64,000 nt of DNA from BOG-932 sp965276835 (GTDB lineage: Bacteria; Pseudomonadota; Alphaproteobacteria; BOG-932; Roseiterribacteraceae): contig OZ255631.1 of the NCBI GenBank assembly GCA_965276835.1, positions 5,890,001-5,954,000 on the forward strand, given 5' to 3'. Positions 1-8,627 of the stretch are shown one piece after another. The translations under genes were made by a program, and so were the position numbers. Numbering within the stretch: the first letter of the stretch is position 1; the number at the start of each line of letters is the position of its first letter. The notes beneath the pieces are model-generated. The model searched no databases. It was given only the letters and a program-made list of their open reading frames with translations, and was not told where the DNA came from.

Positions 1-46
1 CCATGCTTCGGTTCTGCGCCAGCGGAACGGTTAACCCGCTTGAAAC

Positions 47-376
47 TCATTTGCGGTTTCTTTTTTTCGAAGTCGCCGCGTCAGACGCTCTAGCCGGGGC
101 ATAGGGATAGGGTGTTTGTTCACCTTGGGCAGACGGTCCTGAATCACTGAAAGCTTCTTCCGCTGCGGTTACCGGTTCAGCCTCATCACTTGCGTCGGCA
201 AACTGTTTTCCTTCAGCGGCTGGGTTCGGCTTAAGACTCAGGGATTGATTGTCCTCAATGGCGATTTCCTCGCGTGCCATCTCCCAATGGGCTTCAGCGC
301 GGCCTTCCGGCTTCCCCTCGCGCTCCCAGATGTGCTTGGCCCGGGCGCGAATTCGTTCCTCGTTTTCCTGATACAT
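47..376 (-). CDS. DUF2934 domain protein
   Basis: Small cytosolic protein of unknown function, 109 residues. The N-terminal 35 residues carry the DUF2934 pattern (RIRARAKHIWEREGKPEGRA, then an AEAHWEMAREEI-like helix). The rest is an acidic, low-complexity tail rich in Ala, Glu and Pro that ends in a Lys/Arg patch. I chose the ATG at 376 because GGTGAG lies just upstream; a longer reading from 427 has no such site. DUF2934 proteins are common in alphaproteobacteria near stress genes, which fits the CsbD and response-regulator neighbours. No biochemical role is known. Confidence 0.8.
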   Translation of the reverse strand: MYQENEERIRARAKHIWEREGKPEGRAEAHWEMAREEIAIEDNQSLSLKPNPAAEGKQFADASDEAEPVTAAEEAFSDSGPSAQGEQTPYPYAPARASDAATSKKRNRK

Positions 377-562
377 TGTGTGCTCACCGGGCAGGCATAG
401 GCGGTGCAACCATGCCCGCCGTTCCAAGGATTTTGATGCAACGGCTTAGACGCAACGCGCTGGACTAATTCCGGTTCCGTAAGGGTCGCGTCAGTGGCAT
501 CTTTCCGCTCGGAGGGAAGGATTTCAGACTGTCCGCATTATCGAGTCGGCCTAGCTTTGTTC

Positions 563-949
563 TCAGGCTGCCGCGTGCATTTCCCGAATATGGCGTATGA
601 CATGACGAAACTCGTAGGGTTTGGCGATAAACTTGGTTCCCGCTGGCAAAGTGCTTGTCTTGGGGTATGCCCGGCCGGATGTCACCAAAAGTGAAAGCCA
701 CGGCCAATGAACGCGGGCGTGATGCACAAGTCCCACCCCGTCCAGGTCACCCGGCATATGTACATCGGTGAAAAGAGCGTGGACCCGAGCCGCTTCGATT
801 TCCAAGATTGTAATTGCCTCCCGGGCATGCGTGGCTTCGATCACGTCAAAACCATCATCCAACAATGCCTCGGCCAGCACCATGCGGATAAGTGGCTCAT
901 CTTCAACCACGATTACGACGATAGTATCGGTTGTCGTTTCCTCGGACAT
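563..949 (-). CDS. single-domain response regulator (receiver only)
   Basis: A stand-alone CheY-like receiver of 128 residues, with no output domain. The acidic pair sits in VVEDEP, the phospho-acceptor Asp in LFTDVHMPG, the switch Thr/Ser in LLVTSG and the conserved Lys in AKPYE. It presumably passes a phosphate signal from an unlinked histidine kinase or acts as a phosphate sink. The combination of FTDxxMPG, DGVGL and KPYE is typical of a receiver subfamily common in rhizobia and sphingomonads. It is transcribed divergently from the csbD-type gene. No cognate kinase lies in the window. Confidence 0.88.
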   Translation of the reverse strand: MSEETTTDTIVVIVVEDEPLIRMVLAEALLDDGFDVIEATHAREAITILEIEAARVHALFTDVHMPGDLDGVGLVHHARVHWPWLSLLVTSGRAYPKTSTLPAGTKFIAKPYEFRHVIRHIREMHAAA

Positions 950-955
950 ACGATT

Positions 956-980
956 GGAATTATTCCATCAACTGATCGTT
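956..980 (+). promoter_or_regulatory. possible EcfG-type stress promoter
   Basis: GGAAT, 16 bases, then CGTT. This is one mismatch from the alphaproteobacterial general-stress (EcfG) pattern GGAAC-N16/17-CGTT. It points toward the CsbD gene, which in this group is commonly under stress control. The start codon is about 135 bases downstream. It was found by eye and is unproven. Confidence 0.35.
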
Positions 981-1114
981 CCATTTTACCGTGAAGCCTT
1001 GGAAGACGAAGGCTATTTTCGAACGTGGCGATTGGAGTGGTGCAACAATATCGACGCGCTCCCGGTTACTTCTAAAGGTCGGCTAATTTGGCGCGGCAGG
1101 TTCAGGAGGTCATG

Positions 1115-1288
1115 ATGGACAAAGATCGCATCAAAGGCGCGGGCAAGCAGGTTGCCGGTTCGGTCAAGGAAGCTGCTGGTAAGCTAACGGGTGACACGAA
1201 GCTTAACATCAAGGGCAAAACAGAAAAAGTAGCCGGAAAAGTGCAGAGCGCAGCGGGAAAGATGAAGGATGCCGCTCGAGGCAAGTGA
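1115..1288 (+). CDS. CsbD family stress protein
   Basis: A very small, Lys/Ala-rich, hydrophilic protein of 57 residues that matches the CsbD family end to end (MDKDRIKGAGKQ, GSVKEAAGKLTGD, KGKTEKVAGKVQ). CsbD proteins accumulate under general stress; their molecular role is unknown. Two ATGs occur in tandem, at 1112 and 1115. AGGAGG at 1104-1109 is correctly spaced for the second. A possible EcfG promoter lies upstream, and a strong hairpin follows the gene. Confidence 0.93.
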   Translation: MDKDRIKGAGKQVAGSVKEAAGKLTGDTKLNIKGKTEKVAGKVQSAAGKMKDAARGK

Positions 1289-1310
1289 TCCTCAGCCGAA
1301 ATGCGACCTA

Positions 1311-1338
1311 AGGAAAGCCGCTTTAGGGTGGCTTTCCT
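1311..1338 (+). terminator. hairpin downstream of csbD-type gene
   Basis: A perfect 9-base stem, AGGAAAGCC and GGCTTTCCT, encloses a 10-base loop and starts 23 bases after the stop codon. There is no clear U-run after it, so it may act as a transcript-end stabiliser or a weak terminator. Confidence 0.55.
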
Positions 1339-1471
1339 AATTCAAATACCACCACTCAAAATTTGGAAGCTCCGTCCCCGCTATAGCCGCTTTCGGGAAG
1401 TCGTAAGCGGCAGCCGAAAGCGAAGATTTCGACATCTGCCGCTTGATTTCACTCCGACCGAATCAGGTGAT

Positions 1472-1942
1472 CTAGTCCCCGAGTTCTTCTGGGATCAGAC
1501 CTTCAGCCCTAACGCCGGGCGCGACATAACCATCAAAAAAGCAGCCAATAAGTACATGCTCTGTCTCGCCGGTTTCCGTTGCCAGCGGCAGCATCAAGGT
1601 GATGTGCCTGACTGCCACACCATCTTTAAAGCGCGAAACAAAGAGCTTTGGAGCGCATTCTCGCCACACAGCGTCAAGACCAGACCGCCATTGTGCGGCT
1701 AAGCTTTGAGGGATTTCGCTAGCGCCGATACCTTTCCCGGTTAGCGATACTCCCGCACGGCTTTCAATTTCCGTCCCTGCGAGCCGGTAACGGTAGCTAC
1801 CGTCTGGTGCTTTTTCCATGAGCATAAGGTTCGCCACTAACGAGGGGATCTCGACGGGAGGGTCGATGTCTCGGCGTGCCGGCGGGCGCTCTCCAACGCG
1901 TTTGGAGAACCAGTAGCGGTAGAGCGTTTTCCACGGTTCCAA
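1472..1942 (-). CDS. PAS_5-type domain protein
   Basis: A 156-residue protein that fits the PAS_5 family (PF07310). Its start, LYRYWFSKRVGERPPARRDIDP, is the family signature of a helix followed by PaRxDidP, and the core YRYRLAGTEIESRAG is the PAS-like strand region. It has no kinase or cyclase domain, so it is probably a cytosolic sensor or adaptor of unknown ligand. The start is a TTG preceded by AAAGGA. It lies just downstream of the truncated SRAP gene on the same strand, with a 28-base gap. Confidence 0.75.
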   Translation of the reverse strand: MEPWKTLYRYWFSKRVGERPPARRDIDPPVEIPSLVANLMLMEKAPDGSYRYRLAGTEIESRAGVSLTGKGIGASEIPQSLAAQWRSGLDAVWRECAPKLFVSRFKDGVAVRHITLMLPLATETGETEHVLIGCFFDGYVAPGVRAEGLIPEELGD

Positions 1943-1970
1943 CGGGTGTCCTTTCGCCTGTGCGACAATT

Positions 1971-2387
1971 TCAGGAGGTCAGAGTGTCGCCTCCAGAGAC
2001 CGTATTTTTCCTTTTGACCCAGAGGTCGTTGGTACGCTCCATCTCGACCAAGTCGTCAGGAAAGCATCTTTCTTGGAGTGCGATGAGATCGTCGAACGAA
2101 CCATTCAGCCAAGTGTCGTACTCGTCGGGGTGGAGAAGAACCGGCATGCGATCATGTATCGGCCGGATCGCTTCGTTGCAGTCCGTCATCGCACCTGAGT
2201 AGACAGCACCCCATTCTACGCTTTGCCGCCATAGCCCTCCCCAGGCAAAAATCGGCTGACCCTTCACCCGAAACCAAGTACGAGTCTTCGAGCCTTTTGG
2301 ACCTTCGGCTTCGGCGAATTCGGTCAGCGGTATCAAACAACGCCATTGCGGCTTTTTGGCGAGACCGATCCGCGCTGGCCGGGCCAA
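1971..2387 (-). pseudogene. SRAP (SOS-response-associated peptidase) family, 5'-truncated
   Basis: The C-terminal half of a YedK/HMCES-like SRAP protein. Recognisable blocks are WRCLIPLTEFAEAEGPKG, TWFRVKGQPIFAWGGLW and IHDRMPVLL, which holds the active-site His. SRAP proteins make a covalent link to abasic sites through Cys2 of an MCGRY-like start. That start, including the catalytic Cys, is missing because IS66-type DNA replaces the 5' part. The open frame could still be read from an internal ATG, but the product could not form the crosslink. Confidence 0.8.
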
Positions 2388-2710
2388 CGACGCCGAGTTG
2401 CAGAAACTCCGCAGGTTCGATCCCGCTTGCCGCCGCGACGGCGGCCTTGCGTGCCGAACGCCAGTTGTAGAGCAGGCTCTCCGACATCCGATGGCGTCGT
2501 GCCACTAACGTGACCCGGCCGCCTTCCGCGTCGATCTCGGCAAGCAACGCTGCCTTCTCAGTCACGGCCCACTTCCGGCGCGGCTCGATCCGCGACACGA
2601 TCTCCACTGAACTCATCAGCCCTCCTTCTGAGCTACAGAGGGAGACTCCAGAGGGCGATAGGATCAATGATTGCGGTGTCCGGCGCTACACGGTCCAGAC
2701 CGAGCGCTTA
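2388..2710 (-). mobile_element. IS66-family end with truncated tnpA
   Basis: The terminal repeat reads GTAAGCG on the minus strand at 2710, the usual start of IS66 elements. A tnpA-like start codon at 2616 follows a GGAGG site and begins MSSVEIVSRIEPRRKW, then VTLVARRHRMSESLLYNWR, a helix-turn-helix typical of the IS66 accessory protein. About 75 codons remain before the frame runs into SRAP sequence, at roughly 2360-2390. The rest of the element is absent, so it cannot move. Confidence 0.78.
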
Positions 2711-3035
2711 CCAATTTGGCCGTCGATCGCTGTAGCCGCCGCGGCCTCGGCTTTTGGCGGGGTAATCTTGTTCGCCTATCACCTTGGCCCCAGCGTTAAT
2801 GGCGTCCCGCCGCTGGTGAAGGCTGCCCTCGGACCAGCGGGCGTCTCCTGAGCTGCCGCGAGCGCGTCGGCGTCCCGGCGCCCGGTCTCGCGGAACATGG
2901 AAGGCGTGGTCGGCGTCGGCGATCAGCTCGAGGGTGGCCAGGCCCGGAAGGCTAGCTAAGGGGTTGGTTCATACGGTGTTCAGCGCGAACGTGAACTGGC
3001 GCGCTACTGACGTCGCACGGTTTAGTGATTGCTAG
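2711..3035. other. gap between IS66 and IS6 remnants
   Basis: No intact gene. A plus-strand stretch at about 2712-2851 reads as a hydrophobic segment (ASAFGGVILFAYHLGP) followed by VPPLVKAALGPAG. It resembles the membrane anchor and linker of SPOR-domain cell-division proteins and is probably a fragment. The remainder has no recognisable content. Confidence 0.3.
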
Positions 3036-3406
3036 CGAGGCCATCGACGGCCCGCCAAAGTTAGTGAAGATCGCCGTTGATTTTCACGTAGACCTCGTAG
3101 AAGTGCCACCGCCAGTGGGTGTGCGCTCGCATCCGGTCGACCCGTTTGCGTCGGATCTCGGCGGCGAACATTGGGCCGAACCGGTTCCACCAAAGGCGTG
3201 CCGTTTCGTAGCAAATATCGATCCCGCGCTCGGCCAGGAGATCCTCGACATTACGAAGCGACAGCGGATATTTCACATACATCATGACCACGAGGCAAAT
3301 CACCTCGGGCGAGCTGTCGAAGTAGCGGAACGGGTTTTTCATTCCTGAGCCTAACCGGCCGAGTGTAGGTCCACAATTTTGGGCTGACAAAGCCTCTGAC
3401 AGAGCC
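3036..3406 (-). mobile_element. IS6-family remnant, subtype A
   Basis: The transposase start at 3342 reads MKNPFRYFDSSPEV and continues through LLAERGIDICYETARLWWNR. Three lesions mark it as dead. The first catalytic Asp is replaced (HFYEVY, against HLDEVY in the copy at 9.2 kb). A stop replaces the Tyr after NGDLH. Sequence identity ends around 3040. The outer end carries GGCTCTGTCAG on the minus strand, with a second similar repeat (GGCTTTGTCAG) just inside it. Confidence 0.85.
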
Positions 3407-3485
3407 ACGGCGAGTGTTGCCGCGCGTAATCCGGCGGGAGTAAGCGCGGCAACACCAATAAATTGATCCGATAAGCCATCTTACC

Positions 3486-4940
3486 TCATCGATCTGCGGC
3501 CACCGCGGCGTCGAAGGCGGAATTGGGCGACCCAGGGATCGGCGTGAGAGCATAAGGAAAGGCGTCATCATATTTCTTTGCCGATTTGCGCACGCCGTCG
3601 ACGAGTTCGACGTCGCCCGAAGGGGCATATTTCTTGCCGCCAAACTTTCCCAGTGCGTAGAGCTTGCCCATAAACACGCGAAGCGAAATGTCGATGACAT
3701 CATCCGCCGGACGGCGACCGTTCGGATACCCGGCGTTATCGCCGGCTATGGCACCGAGGGGGTTCTGTTGCCCGGCAGAAACCGCCGGTATAGTAACGTT
3801 GAGCCGCATCTCCTCGGATCCCACCACATTGGCAGGCTGGTTCAGTCCTTTAATGCCAGTCAGGAAAACCGCGGTGAGATCCTGCCGCGGGAATTGCGTC
3901 GGCGCAGTCAGTCCCGGGTAAAGGATATGCAGAAGCGCAGGAAGCGCCGGGGTGGTGATATATTTCGCAAATTGCAGGTCTCCCGACGGGGCGCTCGCAT
4001 TGAACTTGTCCTTATCTGGCAATCCAATTGCAAGTTCGTTGACTAACGGGTTGCCCAGCCGCGACACCTGCTGGGCATTCAAGCCCGCTACTTTCGCCGA
4101 GGTCGTCCAGCCGCCGATGACCGGCCGACCTGCCGCTTTGAGGCAATTGATCGGCGCTTCAACGGCTAGCGATGTAACGTTAGCCGCTGCCAATGCATCC
4201 TGCGCGCTGTTGGCATATGCCTCACCGATCGGATGCTTGATGTTTACAAGATCAAACGTTTCGCCAAGGTTGACGTAAAAAGGGTCCTTACGTTGTCCGA
4301 CAAAAATTTTCCCAATACCTGCGCAGCCGGGAAATTTTATGTTGTAAATGAATTTGCTGGCGTATTGCTTGTAGTTGGGAATGCTTTTATCGCCGATATT
4401 ATCCACCGGCTTGTAAAACTCTTCGCCGTGTTCCGTGTTAGTTAGCTGGATTGCCGATTTGACTGATCCATCCTTATTGAGTGTAATCATTCCGACTTTG
4501 TAAGATTCCACAACGTTTAGCGCAGGAGAACTCGGACCCGCGACGGTTCCATCGTTATTTAACGGAATGGCGACTTGACTACCGTTGACCGGTACAGTCA
4601 GGCCTCTAATTTTGTTCTGGAAAACAAATCGAAATATGAGATGTGCATGGGCGTCTCCGACATTGTCGATATTGATATCGTAGAACGCGTCAGGGTCGAG
4701 CTTAAAAAAGTTCGGTCCCCCGCGCGGATCCTGGTCCGGAAGATAATCGGCAATTATTGTAACGTAGTCGCTACGCCCGGCCTCATAGCTGCGAAACATA
4801 AAGAAATCCGTAGCATCCAGCTTCGGAGTCATTGTGATGCCAGGCGCTTCTCGGTGGCTTGAAGCCATCGCCGGCAATGCCGCCCCTGCTGCGATTGTCA
4901 CCGCGCCAGCAATCAATATTCGTAGAGATTTGTTCGCCAT
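3486..4940 (-). CDS. secreted DUF4331 protein (copy 1)
   Basis: A 484-residue exported protein. It has a Sec signal peptide (about residues 1-26, ending AMAS), then the DUF4331 domain (PF14224) with its hallmark SSHREAPGITM start, PRGGPNFF, GQRKDPFYVNLGETFDLVN, and NAGYPNGRRPADDVIDISL near the C-terminus. The function of the family is unknown. A same-length paralogue lies at 46458-47912 with long identical blocks. Start choice is supported by AGGAGG upstream. Unlike copy 2, this gene stands alone, flanked by IS6-family remnants on both sides, which suggests it was moved or separated from its operon. It shares an upstream promoter-like block with copy 2. Confidence 0.93.
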   Translation of the reverse strand: MANKSLRILIAGAVTIAAGAALPAMASSHREAPGITMTPKLDATDFFMFRSYEAGRSDYVTIIADYLPDQDPRGGPNFFKLDPDAFYDINIDNVGDAHAHLIFRFVFQNKIRGLTVPVNGSQVAIPLNNDGTVAGPSSPALNVVESYKVGMITLNKDGSVKSAIQLTNTEHGEEFYKPVDNIGDKSIPNYKQYASKFIYNIKFPGCAGIGKIFVGQRKDPFYVNLGETFDLVNIKHPIGEAYANSAQDALAAANVTSLAVEAPINCLKAAGRPVIGGWTTSAKVAGLNAQQVSRLGNPLVNELAIGLPDKDKFNASAPSGDLQFAKYITTPALPALLHILYPGLTAPTQFPRQDLTAVFLTGIKGLNQPANVVGSEEMRLNVTIPAVSAGQQNPLGAIAGDNAGYPNGRRPADDVIDISLRVFMGKLYALGKFGGKKYAPSGDVELVDGVRKSAKKYDDAFPYALTPIPGSPNSAFDAAVAADR

Positions 4941-4980
4941 GCTAAGCCTCCTGTGTTTCGTGATTGATAATGTTACTGTG

Positions 4981-5029
4981 TTAAACGCAATCAGCCGAGA
5001 TTTGGATCGACATTAGGAAAAATAAAAAC
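4981..5029 (-). promoter_or_regulatory. conserved promoter block of DUF4331 copy 1
   Basis: Read on the minus strand, the block is an AT-rich TTTATTTTT-like tract, CTAAT, ATCCAA (5002-5007), 13 bases, then GCGTTTAA (4981-4988), ending 40 bases before the ATG. The same elements in the same order occur upstream of copy 2 at 47962-48011. The ATCCAA / GCGTT arrangement resembles an ECF sigma-factor -35/-10 pair (many ECF -10 boxes contain CGT). Regulation by the local ECF factor is an inference. Confidence 0.55.
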
Positions 5030-5165
5030 TGAAAACTCGTGATGCGATTACATATGTTTATTATTATTTTAAATATGTGGAATTGATGTAGGTTCTAGAT
5101 CTCGATAGAGCTTTCATCTGTTGATAGCCCCCGGTGTGCAAGGATAAAGCTGATCTGGCAGATTG

Positions 5166-5734
5166 GGTGCTGTCACTCTAACGCTGACTTGTCTCTGTTT
5201 TCCACAGTGTAGCGGGCAGGGAGTCGGTTTTGGCGGCAATCTCGTTCAAGCGGCACCGGTTTCCGCCGGATTTAATCTGCCGCGCTGTGTAGCTGTATTT
5301 CCGATTCACCCTCAGCTCCCCGATGTCGGGGAGTTGCTCGCGCAGCGCGGAATCGACGTCCTATGAAACCATTCGCTGCTGGAAGATCAAATTCGGTCCG
5401 GCGATCGCGCGTAACTTGAAGCGTCGACGGCCGGCCCCACCGGCCGATGGCGCCTGGACGAGATGGTCGTGAAGATCCGCGACCGGCATCTGTATCTGTG
5501 GCGAGCGGTCGACGACGAAGGCGAGGTGCTCGACATGATGGTGCAGCACCGGCGCGATACAGAAGCTGCGCTGGCGCTATTGAAACTTCTGCTCTGGAAC
5601 CAACGCATCACGCCACAAGTGATTGTCACCGATGGGCTTAAATCATATGTCTCTGCCCTGGACGAACTCGGTCTTTTAGAGCGCCACCGGCCCGGCAGGC
5701 TGCGAATGGCCGGCAATTTTGGGCTGACAGAGCC
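5166..5734 (+). mobile_element. IS6-family remnant, subtype B, fused to a subtype A end
   Basis: The left end, GGTGCTGTCA, matches the subtype B element at 36.5 kb. Transposase pieces follow: an N-terminal part in one frame, then MVVKIRDRHLYLWRAVDDEGEVLD and VIVTDGLKSYVSALDEL in another. Sequence after LLERHRPG is lost at about 5700. The next bases (to 5734) are the terminal repeat of subtype A, ending CTGACAGAGCC. Two different IS6 elements have therefore recombined here. No functional transposase remains. Confidence 0.8.
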
Positions 5735-5769
5735 CGCCGTCAGAATGCAATACCCAAATCCTTTACGCC

Positions 5770-5895
5770 CTAATTTCCCGGTTCTTTTCGCCGGAACAGC
5801 CTAAGCCACGAGGTGCTACCGGCATCACGTTCGGATCTGACTGTGCCTTCTAGCCACGCGATAAGTTCGTCGAAATCGTTCTTGTCTTGTTTCAT
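5770..5895 (-). CDS. small hypothetical protein (41 residues)
   Basis: A short frame that begins MKQDKNDFDELIAWLEG and ends RLFRRKEPGN, with AAGGAG eight bases before the ATG. It is predicted to be a soluble, charged helical peptide. I recognise no family. It sits alone between the IS6 remnant and the Crp/Fnr gene. The good ribosome site is the main reason to list it. Confidence 0.4.
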   Translation of the reverse strand: MKQDKNDFDELIAWLEGTVRSERDAGSTSWLRLFRRKEPGN

Positions 5896-6260
5896 GCACA
5901 GCACTCCTTAGCATCTGGCGGATGCTGACAGGAGGCGGCGACTCTGGGACAACATAGGGTCATGACGAGAATTGAGCGCGAATTTGCTATTCGGCGGTTG
6001 CTAGATAATCCTCGGCAGCGCGTATGCCAACGAGCGATGATCGACATTATGGCACATATTGTTGCTTAAAGGGCGGTTTGACTGACAATAATTAATATAT
6101 GTTGTAAGGTGTTTTGGCAGTTACGGTATCCATGCGTTCGCAGTCTAATGTGCAAACGACTGAGAACGATGTCACCAAGCAGTACATTCAAGCACGATAT
6201 CCCGAGCATTCAAGCTTTGGACGCGTCTGCCGGATGGCTCGAATAAGGGCGGGATAAAAG
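5896..6260. other. AT-rich upstream region of the Crp/Fnr gene
   Basis: No gene seen. The stretch at 6060-6110 is AT-rich (TTGACTGACAATAATTAATA and so on) and probably contains the promoter for the regulator at 6261. No operator could be assigned with confidence. Confidence 0.4.
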
Positions 6261-6992
6261 TTGCTAAATCCGTTTGTCGAAAAGCTTACACGCCACGGCC
6301 GACTCTCCCACGCCGAAAGGCAAATCCTGGCGCAGATCACTGAAACTGTCTCGGAGGTAAAACCGCATACCGATTTGGTTCTTCAGGGTGACCGACCATC
6401 TGCCGTGTACGTGCTCATGGGTGGTTTGGCCTATCGCTACAAAATTCTGGCAGACGGCGCTCGCCAGATTGTCGCCTACATGGTCCCAGGTGACATCTGC
6501 AATCCGCATATTTTCGTCCTGAAGCGAATGGACCATGCGATCGCGACCTTATCGCAGTGCACGGTCGCGGAATTAGCTCCTGCGGATATCGTGCACATGA
6601 CCGACCATCACCCCGGCATCGCCCGCGCCCTTTGGTGGTCAACCCTCATCGATGAATCCATATCGCGGGAATGGATCAGCAATAACGGTCGGCGCCGAGC
6701 GACTGAGCGCCTTGCTCATTTGCTTTGCGAGATGGATGTCCGACTTAGAACGGTGGGCTTAGTAACCGACGATTGCTTTGAGTTGCCCCTCACGCAGATT
6801 GAACTTGCCGATACGGTATCGATCACCAGTGTGCACATTAACCGGGTGATTAAGGCGTTAAAAAACTCAGGCTTAATCACCCTACGCGCCAGGAACGTGG
6901 CAATTCTAGATTCCAGAAAACTACAAGAATTGGCCGGATTTTCACCGGATTATTTGCATCTTAATGGTACTTTGCTGAATGATCCTAAATAG
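6261..6992 (+). CDS. Crp/Fnr family transcription regulator
   Basis: A 243-residue regulator. The N-terminal half is a cyclic-nucleotide-binding-like beta barrel (DLVLQGDRPSAVYVLMGGLAYRYKI, then GARQIVAYMVPGDICNP). The C-terminal winged helix has the Crp-type recognition region LTQIELADTVSITSVHINRVIKAL. There is no Fnr-type N-terminal Cys cluster, so an iron-sulfur oxygen sensor is unlikely. The WISNNGRRRATERLAHLLCEM linker is typical of alphaproteobacterial Crp-like proteins that respond to stress or low oxygen. The start is a TTG after a GGGCGGGA-like site. It stands alone; targets are unknown. Confidence 0.88.
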   Translation: MLNPFVEKLTRHGRLSHAERQILAQITETVSEVKPHTDLVLQGDRPSAVYVLMGGLAYRYKILADGARQIVAYMVPGDICNPHIFVLKRMDHAIATLSQCTVAELAPADIVHMTDHHPGIARALWWSTLIDESISREWISNNGRRRATERLAHLLCEMDVRLRTVGLVTDDCFELPLTQIELADTVSITSVHINRVIKALKNSGLITLRARNVAILDSRKLQELAGFSPDYLHLNGTLLNDPK

Positions 6993-7005
6993 GCCAAATC
7001 TGGGC

Positions 7006-7023
7006 GTTATTAATATTAATAAC
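7006..7023. repeat. 18-base perfect AT palindrome
   Basis: GTTATTAATATTAATAAC is perfectly self-complementary and lies 14 bases after the Crp/Fnr stop codon. It is followed by a T-rich stretch. It could be a transcription end or a protein-binding site between this gene and the DUF6894 gene. Confidence 0.5.
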
Positions 7024-7134
7024 CGGCGTTGTTTTTATTTCCGCGACGCTCGATATGCATATACATCGTCGGCACGGATTTGGAGGCTGGCGGCTGAGAG
7101 TTGGAGACTCACCCTAAGAGTGGCGGGAGTCATT

Positions 7135-7388
7135 ATGGCGAGATTCTTCCTTCATATTCGGGATGGTGTTTCTCTGCCGGATCCAAACGGGACCGAACTT
7201 CGAGATCTCCGCGAGGCTAAAGCCGAAGCTGTCAGGCTTAGCGGCGAATTGTTGCGCGAGTTCGGAGGTGAATTTTGGAACGGAGGGCCTGGAACATTGA
7301 CGTTACGGACGATAGCGGGCGGCGACAATTTACTTTGACGCTTGCGGCCACTGAGCACGTTTCCGCATCTCGCGATATTAATGAATAG
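7135..7388 (+). pseudogene. DUF6894 family protein, frameshifted
   Basis: The family start is clear: MARFFLHIRDGVSLPDPNGTE, then ELRDLREAKAEAVRLSGELL. After EFWNGG the expected C-terminal strand (DVTDDSGRRQFTLTLAATEH) is found in the +1 frame and ends at 7386-7388. In the original frame translation stops at 7338 after an unrelated tail. A single-base change near 7278-7290 explains both. GGGAGT precedes the ATG. DUF6894 proteins are small, of unknown function, and common in Methylobacterium, rhizobia and sphingomonads. Confidence 0.72.
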
Positions 7389-7390
7389 CC

Positions 7391-7519
7391 ATGCAGAGTG
7401 CGCGATATTATCGGGAACGCGCCGCGAGAGAGTTTAGACTTTCCGCACCAGTGATGACACCAGAGCGGGAGTGTGAGGTTCTCTCACCCGTAAGGGCGTC
7501 AGATATGGCAGCTAACCAA
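7391..7519 (+). pseudogene. remnant of a small YYRE-type helical protein
   Basis: It begins MQSARYYRERAAREFRLSAPVM, closely matching a second remnant at 8628 (MQSARYYREQAAQARRLANQM). These belong to a set of roughly 60-residue alphaproteobacterial proteins of unknown function whose usual C-terminal half (a second amphipathic helix) is not readable here. The ORF continues to 7690 only as the antisense of the gene at 7512-7883. It starts two bases after the frameshifted DUF6894 frame ends. Confidence 0.45.
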
Positions 7520-7883
7520 AGTCGCCTTCGGATTCGGAAATCTCGTCAGATAGAGCTTCGGCACGCAGCTCAAGCTGGGCGACAATTTCAAGCAGGGCAT
7601 TTTTTGTCTGCGCGTCGTCGATTGCGGTTGCAAGCTTGCTATACTGGTCAGCTCTTTGCCGTAAGATTTCGGTTGATCGCTCATCGATAGCCGCCAATTC
7701 TTCCTGCGTTGAAACAGAATCAGAGTCCGTTCGCGGGTTCAGTTCACCCGCTCCGAGCCGTCGCCACATGACAGCCGCTTCAAGCATAGCGTCCCCGCCG
7801 CCAGAAGCGCTCAGTTTCGCTGCGATTTCCTCGCATTCGAGCGCTTTAGCCAAGCACTCCTCAGGGCTCAGTATTTGGATCAT
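7512..7883 (-). CDS. hypothetical helical protein
   Basis: 123 residues from the ATG at 7883, which follows an AGGA site; an upstream TTG at 7922 is possible. The N-terminus, MIQILSPEECLAKALECEEI, resembles the ECxxxA helix seen in other small proteins of this window. The rest is predicted helical and charged, with an acidic C-terminus. I recognise no domain. It faces the YYRE-type remnant convergently. Confidence 0.6.
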   Translation of the reverse strand: MIQILSPEECLAKALECEEIAAKLSASGGGDAMLEAAVMWRRLGAGELNPRTDSDSVSTQEELAAIDERSTEILRQRADQYSKLATAIDDAQTKNALLEIVAQLELRAEALSDEISESEGDFG

Positions 7884-8181
7884 TCCATCATTTCCTACTC
7901 GACGCTCAAAAGGGGAGATCAACCGTCTATGATGCCTCGCCCCAATGGTTGGCTTCGGTGGGCCGAGGCGGCATGGTGCGGCTTAACCCGCAGACACATA
8001 TTACCCGCTTACTTTCCAATGGACCAACACGCCGCTGTGACCAATCCGTGTCCCCGAGTTCCAACGTCGCAGGTCGCGCACGATAACTGAATTTATGGGA
8101 CGTAAAGATCGCTCCGGAACCTGATTTATAAGTTCTGCGGCCCTCGCGCAAGCTTCCTATCTGACCACTTTATGTGAGGAA

Positions 8182-8349
8182 GCTGGCGTCGAGATGGGCG
8201 GCCTCTTGTCCAACCGCCGCGTCTTCGCGACCATTCCCAAGGAGCTTGGGATTCCCGACGGCGCTGCGATCGACAGCGAGGGCGGTTACTGGTGCGCCCT
8301 CCATGGCGGAGGCAAGCTGAGGCGGTTCAACCCCGACGGCTCGATGTAA
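8182..8349 (+). pseudogene. fragment of an SMP-30/gluconolactonase family protein
   Basis: About 55 codons read GGLLSNRRVFATIP, ELGIPDGAAIDSEGGYWCAL and GGGKLRRFNPDGSM, the metal-site strand region of SMP-30/gluconolactonase/LRE beta propellers (the IPDGxxxDxxGxxW motif). Both ends are missing, so this is a relic of a sugar-lactone hydrolase gene. A stop codon follows directly. Confidence 0.7.
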
Positions 8350-8621
8350 CTTGCACCCGTAGCGCAGCCAGTAGCGTGGCTGCCCCGACTATATCTTTTC
8401 CAGTCACCGTCGTGACTGGGCGGAGCCAGCAACCGAATCGCTCAGGAGCGCCAAACCGGAGGAGAGTCTGGACGGCAACGTCCACGGCGTCTCGGTCGAG
8501 CCCAGGACATCGCGGATAAGATCGAGGCAGTCAAGACCGGGTTGGCAAAGCTCAACGTGTGATCGACTGTGCTGTCTGGCGATCAACGCACCCAGCGTTT
8601 CAACCCGGCACAACATCAGGG
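8350..8621. other. gap with no clear gene
   Basis: Only short open frames. A brief in-frame run ending DIADKIEAVKTGLAKLNV before a stop at about 8560 could be the tail of a lost gene. Nothing else is recognisable. Confidence 0.3.
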
Positions 8622-8627
8622 ATGGCT

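Noticed and set aside
1301..1702. 133-codon plus-strand frame
   Set aside because: It overlaps the PAS_5-type gene on the other strand and has no coding signature of its own.
3025..3348. Plus-strand frame of 107 codons
   Set aside because: Antisense of the IS6 transposase; a similar false frame recurs opposite the copy at 9515-9874.
5166..5734. Possible intact small transposon around DUF4331 copy 1
   Set aside because: Flanking IS6 pieces are of different subtypes and both are broken, so no mobile composite can be claimed today.
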